This document shows positions 24,701 through 33,700 of a stretch of DNA of 64,000 nucleotides, piece after piece. Position numbers and translations under genes: made by a program. The stretch is taken from the NCBI GenBank assembly GCA_012845835.1, contig JABAKD010000017.1, positions 4,648,867 through 4,712,866 on the forward strand, in the 5' to 3' direction. The notes beneath the pieces are model-generated. The model worked only from the letters and a program-made list of their open reading frames with translations, was not told the DNA's origin and ran no database searches. This DNA is from Undaria pinnatifida. Its lineage: Eukaryota > Sar > Phaeophyceae > Laminariales > Alariaceae. Position 1 is the stretch's first letter. Each line of letters begins with the position of its first letter.

Positions 24701-27700
24701 GGGTGCAGCGCCGACACGATGGCCACACGGTGAGTAGTATCCCTGGTGACAGCTATCCACGGAGTAAATGCAAGACTTGGTAATCCTACGGTTAGATCGG
24801 TTTGGAACAGTGAATATGTCAAACATAAACTTTTGTCGGCAGGAGACGGGTGCCATCAAGATTGTGCCGTATTTGGCCTCCCGTGGTTCTAGGATACAAG
24901 CGGAATGCCAGGAACGAACGCATGACTTCCCTTGAGTTTCCAAACGACAAGAGGATTATCACGGACGCTCCCCGTGTAATCTCCAGAGGAACGGGGACGC
25001 CCAAGCACGTATTCCCGACGTACGACGTCATCCCACAGTTGGATTGCAGCAGAACGTTCCTGAGCTCCTAATACATGAGGAGCTCAGTATCCCACCCGAA
25101 ACATGAGTTCCGAGGCATTCGTTCGCGCAACCCAACAAAAGGTTCTATGCCCCCTGATCTCAAGCATAGCACGAGGAAAATATTCGGACACTCTGCCGGT
25201 AGTTCCTTACGCGATGAGCTCAACCGGCCAGAAACCGTTTCGCTGAAAGAGTGCGAGTCCTGTTGTGAGATGACTGGAATGTAGGTCTTGGTATTTGCTA
25301 CCCTTAACTTCCACATTGCTTTCAGTTTGCTCTTGTTTCGGGTTTCTTTATGGTAGGAACATGAGTTCCGAGGCATTCGTTCGCGCAACCCAACAAAAGG
25401 TTCTATGCCCCCTGATCTCAAGCATAGCACGAGGAAAATATTCGGACACTCTGCCGGTAGTTCCTTACGCGATGAGCTCAACCGGCCAGAAACCGTTTCG
25501 CTGAAAGAGTGCGAGCCCTGTTGTGAGATGACTGGAATGTAGGTCTTGGTATTTGCTACCCTTAACGTCCACATTGCTTTCGGTTTTCTCTTGTTTCGGG
25601 TTTCTTTATGGTAGAAAAATGCCCTCTTCACCGTAGCATTTGTCGAGTGTAGCGTTGTCAAGCGCGGGAAACCACTACCGATGAAAACGCTACCGCTGCC
25701 GCGGCCACACCTGAACGAAACACTCGATAAAACGCAACTCGCTGTTCGAAAGTCCGGTAACCGCTCAAAGCGCGTATGTTCACAAAACTCGCAAGAGGTC
25801 TAACTCGCATAAACGGCGTGGGCAATGACCTGTGTCAAACGATCGTAGGGTGATCATAAACTGGCCTGCAATGCGTGTTGGGTTTGATTGAAACCCCCAA
25901 CATGTGACCTGGGGCCGCGATGGCTGTTTTGAGCGCTCACGCTCCACAGCATGCCCCCCGAAAAGCATGCTTAAAGGTTGTAGCTTGGACAAACTATTTG
26001 AACAGTGCTCGTGCGTGCGAATAAGACAAGCCCCCAAGGGGGGTCTAGCAGGAATAAGATCCTACCTTTAACGCAGCACAGATCTGTCGACCAACTGTCC
26101 CCGCACACTTTCGTGTCAGCGTCTGCCACCGCGGCAAAGCCAGTCGGGCATTGTTTGCTAGAGCAAACCTTCTCGCAGCACTGGTCCTCGGTCCACAAGA
26201 AGTTGTTGCACTGCACCTTGCTGGGATCGCCGATGTATTTGAATCCCCACGGGCATGGTTTAGCGGCGCAGGTTACCGGCGCTGAGACGAAAAGTGGGGA
26301 TCATGAGAAAATGACAAACGGCATGTTAGAGGTTGGTTGAAGCAGTAAGTGTCCCAGGTTTGACCCTGCTTACTTCATGAGGCCAATACTGAGACGAATG
26401 TCACCTAGTGGGTATCATACGCACTCCTACGCACGGGAAAGCTACCTGACGTGGTAGTTCTTCCAACCTTATTGTATTGGTATCATACGCACTCCTACGC
26501 ACAGGAAAGCTACCTGACGTGGTGGTTCTTTCAACCTTATCGTATTTCGGCAGGAGGTAAACGTGGTCTTGGCGTAATCGTTTGGTGTTTGGCATGAGAC
26601 AAGGCGTCGAAGGGAACGTTGCATTGTAGCACGACCGGTTTAGCGGCGCAGGTTACCGGCGCTGAGACGAAAAGTGGGGATCATGAGAAAATGACAAACG
26701 GCATGTTAGAGGTTGGTTGAAGCAGTAAGCGTCCCAGGCTTTGACCCTACTTACTTCATGAGGCCAATGCTGAGACGAATGTCACCTGGTGGGTATCATA
26801 CGCACTCCTACGCACAGGAAAGCTACCTGACGTAGTAGTTCTTCCGACCTTATTGTATTTCGGCAGGAGGTAAACGTGGTCTTGGACTAATAGTTTGGTG
26901 TTTGGAATGAGACAAGGCGTCGTCGGGAACGTTGCATCATATCACGACCGGGTAGATCGTTTTTTTTCCTCATAATCTTGCCAGGTCCAGGTGATTCTTC
27001 AGAACTGATTCCAAGTTTTGTCTCCCGACAAAATCAAAGCACGTCCCAGCAAATTTCACGAAGACGGTTCTTGGTAGAGATTAAAACATCAGTCTGATTT
27101 TTCGATTTAGTCTATTCTGGGTTTTACATGTGTAGACTAGAACTAGGATTTCGATGATTACAGCTACACTGACCCATGACAGCGGTCAACAATGAAAAGG
27201 TGTTTGTTTGTGATTAGACCATCGTTAATTACTACAAAAGTAATTATTGAAAAATTATATTTGGGCCATATGTTATAGCTCTAACCAGTTTGTGTCAATT
27301 AACATATTGTTAGGCCGTGGTTTGTTCGGTTCCCTGGTAAATGTAATTATACGGCTATGCCATTGAAGCGTTATAACTGCCATGCAAGAGCACGCTCGTG
27401 TGCAAGGGTTTGAACGCCCGCGCCGTTTCGGTGAAAGGAGATCCTCATGTTTCGCACACGTGTAACTCTTACCTTTATCACAGCACCGGGCTGCCGTGCA
27501 ACCTTCACCACGACACTTGATGGTGCTGGCATCGTTCTTCAAGGTGGAGTGATTAGGACAGGCGAAGCTGGAGCAGACCTCCTCGCAGCACTGAGAGGCC
27601 TTCCACTCGCCGTCCATACACTCCATTTGGTCGGCGTTGTCAATCAAGGCGTATCCATCCGAGCATGTCCCGCTGTTGCAGTAGACCGGGGCTGATATCA

Positions 27701-30700
27701 ATAGTCGCGATAGGAAGGAACCGACGGAAAAACGGAGGGTTAACGGCTGGCTTCAGCAGGACCCACCCCAATCCTTAAGTCCGGTAACCCACTTCCTGAC
27801 GTGCGGTATCGACACGACTACCCAATGGTGGGTATCGCATTGACCACTGAAGCCACAGTAGAAAATTATGTTGTCAGATTTCGACCGCATTGTTTTGGGG
27901 GATATTTGAGGCTGAATTTTAGAATGTTCGAACTGAAAAAAAGAGAAACGGCCTTTTTTTTGTAAATAACGCGCCTGTAGTTTTTACCGCATGGTTTTCA
28001 TTTGAAGAAAATATCTCAGGGACTGTTTCAGTGTATTGCCTCCATGACGGTTAACGAAACCCAGTATTTTTCACAATGAGATCTATCGTTCTTGGCTCAA
28101 TAGCCAATTTATTCGATCTCCTGTCGAAATCGGATTCACGGTTTCAACTACAAGGTCCAACAACGCCAGGCAATAACGAACAATTTTGGTTTAGAAACTG
28201 GTTGTCATCAACCACCCTAAGCCATATTGTGGTAGTAATTTATGGCATTTTTTGTTAGTTCAGGCAAGGAGCTACATCACCTAACGATGTGTCTAAAATC
28301 AATGTAGTCCAATAGGCTGCCAACCAGTTTTTCCATGGCTACGCGGTATGTTTACTCCTGCATGTATTCGACAAGAGGTTCCAACGCCCACGTCATTTTA
28401 TGATGGAGACTCGGAACGTGTTCGCAAACATGTTGCGTGCGCCTGACGCCAGAACTCGAAGCACCCAAGTGCTCCGCGGTTTGATATAATTTCGAGAAAA
28501 ACTTGGTGTTCCCCTGGAGGCCTACGAACGAAATATATGAAAGAGCCGAAAACAAATTGTTGACCAAACTCACGGCTGACGTCCTTGAAACATTTTTATA
28601 AGATATTGTAGCTGTCGCTAAAACCAGCGACAGCTGATAGAATCTAGATGTCACTGTCGTCAGACGTGTGCGTCCACGGGCCATTGGTTCGTGTGATTGC
28701 GAGGGGCTCCACGTTTGACTTGCAATTGATTGGTCCTGCATCTGCAGCAGAAGCGGAAATCATTGGTTTCCTTAGGCGGCGTTGAAGACGCTCATGCCCG
28801 TGTACCTTTACCCTCGTGCTCTGTAATTGCGTGTGTTGTCTGCTGTACGTGTGGTGCTGACTGCTGTGCGACCGCTGTGCGTGTTGGCGATCGCTTGTGT
28901 GCTCTGTGTGCTCGTGTGTCCCTCTGTGCTGTTGTGCTGTTTTTTTTTTCGTGTGGCTCGCCACCACAGCACTCATTTTTCTAGTGACCTATTCTAAATT
29001 CAAGTTAAAGCGTACAAACACACAAACACACAATTTTTTTTTTCGAGTAGAGCGCTATTATTACGGGGGGACCGCAGCCGGGAATTAGAAACTCGCTTCG
29101 CTCGAATAATACCAACATCAACCATTACAGTGAGGAAAAACAAAATATGTTCCTTTTTTTTCTAAATTATAGGACCCTTCCCTTTAAGAAAAAACGTACC
29201 CACATAGTCTAGTGTATTCACGACTGACGTCCTGAAAATATTTTTACATTTTTTTTTTAAATAGAAGTCTGCGCACTTCTGTGCTCTTCACGTAACACTT
29301 CGTCATACTATTACTGCTTGCTGGGCGGAGAAACTACTTGAACTCGACGGGAAACAGTTACGATATCCCAAAGATCCTGGGCGGTGTACCTAGGTAATGA
29401 TGTTGGTCATCCCGCTGCATGCTCATCCATTTTTTGTTTCTTGGCCGGTTGTTGGACACGTTCTACGATAGATGTGCACCACTTTTTTTCTGAGGTTTCG
29501 TCAACTTGGGAGATTAAGACCCTCCCAAACATTCGTTTGGACGAACACAAAAAGGCTACCTGAGATGAAACATCTCATGGCGTAGGTGTACACAACAAGA
29601 ATCACGCAAGAAAATGGCCTCGTTCTGACGATTTTGGGTTAAGGAGCCCCGTCATTAAGAAATCATTACAGACCAAAATTGCTGCCTCTATCGTAACGGG
29701 CGCGTTTGGTGAGATACTACGTAGATCTTCTCAAGCAAGTACCACAAAAAAACCAAGAAAAATTACAGCAAATTAAAAAAAACTCGTCGTTCGGAAGTGT
29801 GACAAGGGCATTTAAAAAACAGTTGCATCGCATCAAGTTCCGAGTCTAACTCGCATGAAAGGCACGGGTACCTGATGGGCAAAACGTTTAATGCGGTTGT
29901 CTTCCACTAGCCAGGGCTCCGTGTTTTACCTGTCTCGCAAGCCCTAAGACGGAAACTAGGACAGCGACGGGCGTTTTGGTGCCCTCGTCCTCAAACTTGG
30001 TACGCGTACTGTAATCGCCTTCCGTGGGCAGGTTAGCATATGATAGGGATTATCTTACAGGGGAAGTTACGGAGCATTCGCGAGGAGACCCGTGCTACGA
30101 TAGAGGTGCACCACTTTTTGTCTGAGGTTCCTCAATTTTGGGAGCTTAAGATTACTCTCCACCCAAAATCGATCTGGAAAAAAATTAAAACTTCTACCGG
30201 ATGAAAGCTCCCATGGCTAAGGTACACAACGAGAATCACTCCAAAAAAAATGTTCTTTTCGACGATTTTGATTGAATGAAGGAGCCCCGTCTTTCAGACA
30301 AGGAAAACGACAAAAAGTGCTTCCTCTATCGCAGCACGCGTCAGGATCCAAGTGGGAACATGTATTACCTTTGTCGCAGCACAGGTCTGTAGACCACCCG
30401 TTATCTCCACACACGATGGAGGCAGACTCAGCTTTCGGGGAAAAGCGCGAAGGGCAGTCCTGGCTAGAACAGACCCTCTGGCAGCACTGGCTCTTGGTCC
30501 ACTCGCCACTCATGCATTCCATTTCGGCCGGGTTTTTAATCGGAATGTAGCCATCTGTGCACTTGTGCTCGCTGCAGTACACCGGGTCTGAGATTAACAG
30601 TCGAGGTCGTACAACAAGACACGCACCGTTTAGGCGTTGACGGTCGTTGGTTAAAGAGACGGGAGCGTGTCGGCGACGGCGAGTATCCAAACTGAGAATG

Positions 30701-33700
30701 TTTTCGCGGAAGTACTCGAAATGGCGACACTTTTTTAGCCGTGGTGACACGCAACTGGAAGGCTGCTGATACAAGGGAGTGTTCCCTCTGACAAAGCCTT
30801 AAAATCCCTCCCTATACCAAATCCACGAAAAAATCTCCCCCAATAGGGTTTTCAGTAGTGAAGACGTAGGCTTCCGACGCCTGCTACAATAGAGGTGCAC
30901 CAACATTATTCTAGTACTACTCCCCACTTTAGAAGGAGGTTGAGACATGCCCTTCTTGACCCAAAAACTGATTTGGAGGAAAAATATTATACCTGCTTTA
31001 TCGCGGATGAAATATTTAACGCATAGGGTACACGACGAGAATCACGCAAACAAGTGGGGGGTATTTCCGACGATTTTGGGTAAAGTAGAGCCCCCGAACC
31101 CCTCCCTATACTAAATCCAAGTGATTTTCTCCCCAAAAACGTTCCAGTTGTCAACGGGTTAAGGTGAGCCTCCGTCATTCAGAAACAATTTTGGGCTAAA
31201 AGTGCTATCTCTACCTTAGCCCGCCTCTTTCGGCTGTAGCGCCTGTGAATCCGAACAACAATGGAACAGCTGGGGTATCGAGAGCGTCTGGGGTAGTGTC
31301 GGCTGCCACAAGAGCGCCAGCACGCGCGGCTGGTACAAGCCAGCGCAATACATAACGAGATTTGTGCTGCACATCCGAGACAGGTCGAGGCTACAGGTGG
31401 GGGGTCACTTTCTCTCTCTCATGTTTTTGCAGTGGGTAGGGGGCCGCTCGCTCGATTGATCCCCCCGTTCTGTTTGCGATCTAAAGCTTTTGGTGTGATA
31501 GTTTCAATACCCAACATGAATCCACTAAAATGGAAGGGTAAACTACGCTGCGCCGAAACTAAAACGCCTGGTAATGTGCCCTTAGGCGTGAGGTACAGAG
31601 ACGCTCGCGCGAGAGAATCTGAAAAAAAAAACCCACCCTACCGTACCCTCGGTTGAACAAGGAAAAAAACTTAACACTTGGCTATGGCAGAGGGTATTTT
31701 TTTGTTCTTCTTTTTGTATTCCTCAGATGACGAGGTCCATACTAGTCATAGGTGCCATAGGTGCCCCACCCTCTCCTAAAAAGGTATTTTGAGTCAAACA
31801 AAAGTGCGTACGGGTGGACTTGACGACGTCCCAGAGCTGCAAAAAAGAAACATTGACACTGTGCGTCGACCCAGAATGACATTCCCCGATGATTGTGCGT
31901 TAGGTAATCCCATCACCCACAGAGGCCGAAACAAAATAACGAGACGTGGTAACTCCATCGTCGTACCGCGCGCTCCTTGCGCTTGTTCACGGGTGTCCTG
32001 GTTCTCCACATCCCATGTTTTTCTTCGATTTTATGGCAATGATTGCAAATGGGTCGTCGTCAAGTTTTCAAGCTCAAGCTTGGAGATCGTATTCCACACC
32101 GGAGTCGTCCGGCAGTAGGGGCTCGCCGAAGAATTTTGAGCTCTAACTAACAACATGAGAAGATCAGCAGATCGCCCGGAATACGACTTCGAAGGCATTC
32201 GCTCGCGTAATCCAACGAACCTCTTTTCCGAACCGGTGGTTCTTCACTTGCTGAGCCCAACTACCCAGATAGCGAGAGGGATGTGTCTGCCCCGAAACGT
32301 GCGGCCCCTTCCATGGGATAAGTAATCTTCCGATGGCAACTGTAAACATATACTGTTTTGGACGAGTCGTTTCGAGGGCTCACGTTTTACGCAGCACAGG
32401 TCCCGCGTGCACTCGTCGTTAGGGCACACGATCCTGTGGTAGTGTGGCACCGCGGAGTGGTGAGGCGGGCAGTCGAAGCTGGAGCAGACCTTCTCGCAAC
32501 ACTGGTCCTTGGTGCACACGCCGTTGTTACACGGCACGTCGGAGGCTAGGTGGATCATTTTGTACCCGTAGGTGCAGTCGATGGAGTCGCAGCACATCTC
32601 CTGCGTGGGATGCCCGTGGTTGCAGTCACCGGGGTTGTTGGTCAGCCGCGCACAACATTCAGCCATTCGAGTAGGATAATGATATATTGAGCGATCGATC
32701 CCATGCAAATCAAGTCTACGGTATACCTAGTGTTTGACCACCTTGGTCTGCCCATCGAGAATAGGGCGGGCGAAAACGGACAAACCTACTGTTTCTATTT
32801 TTTATGAAACGCATCAAGAGAGTAACCGCTCACGCGGCTGGCCATCAGTCACTGAAAAAGGACGTCCCCAAGGCAAACCCCCTACGCTAGTTTGCGCTAT
32901 AATATGATATGGTCAAGCACGCGATAGTGCCTGGCAAGATGCCGGGAAACCGTCCGCAACGTCTGTTCAGTTCACACGAATAGTATTGGTTTATATACGG
33001 TTTGAAGGGAACACCGTTCAATATGGAAAATCATTGAGATCGAACGTTCATGAGGAAATCAGGACCAATTATGTTATAGCGCTGTCCGAGAAAAAATGTG
33101 AAGGGGGTCTTTGTATGATTAGCTGGGAGCCATCGAATAATTACCACTGTTTTAGATATATATGTTCGACTTCCATCGGAGCGGCATCCCCGCCACCTTT
33201 CCGACGGCACAATCAGTGGCAACACTATCATCGTGACGCCGCACCCTGTCAAGCGAAATCGACATCGAGCGCGCAAGATATGGGTGCTGAGGGACCACGT
33301 CGCTAGACCAAATGCTCATACGAAGTATTACCTACCTCCCCTGCGCTGTGCCTCACGAAGACCACCTTAAATCACATTAAACGGGACGGAAAACACGCAA
33401 CCACCAACAAATCGTCTGTCCAAGTAAACGTTCTGTACGCCGTGTTGCCTCATACCTTGCGGTGTCCCCCACGGAGGCCCTTGTCGGTGTGCGTGGCATG
33501 CCTAGAGCCTGTTACATCGTTGGCGGTGTGGCGCGGAAAAAAGGGAGATCGGGTCGGTTCGGAAGCAAGAAGATCGAAATTGAACTGGATTTCGCCACGG
33601 AAATGGGGCGTTCATAGCCTTGACGGTCGAGTACTAACACATTTTACGGTGGAGGGTGCGTTCGTATTTTGTTTTTGAGGCTACTCACTTTAGCCGATCA

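Larger units (their letters stand above)
24599..26065 (-). other. Intron between exons 5 and 6
   Basis: About 1.47 kb. Its centre is an F3 element with an internal tandem duplication. No further exon seen. Confidence 0.6.
27692..30368 (-). other. Intron between exons 3 and 4
   Basis: About 2.7 kb. Contains two F1 elements near exon 3 and a TG/CTG-rich stretch at about 28800-28980. The remainder is unrecognised. Confidence 0.6.

Noticed and set aside
25068-25661. 197-codon ORF with an internal protein repeat
   Set aside because: Produced by the 258-bp DNA duplication within an F3 element; no gene features.
30330-30368. Possible broken module remnant (ACCDRGS) beside exon 3
   Set aside because: The CTCTATCGCAGCA sequence is the terminal repeat of an F1 element, not module sequence.
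1175-32600. Assignment of modules to WAP, granulin or EsV-1-7 domains
   Set aside because: Some CC or CP motifs look alike, but the fixed C-x4-C-x14-C-x9-CC spacing does not match those families as I know them.
32601-32708. Extra half-module upstream of exon 2 (a C-x9-CC match)
   Set aside because: Its second CC overlaps the first Cys of the true module and the other cysteines are missing; treated as an uncertain exon extension only.
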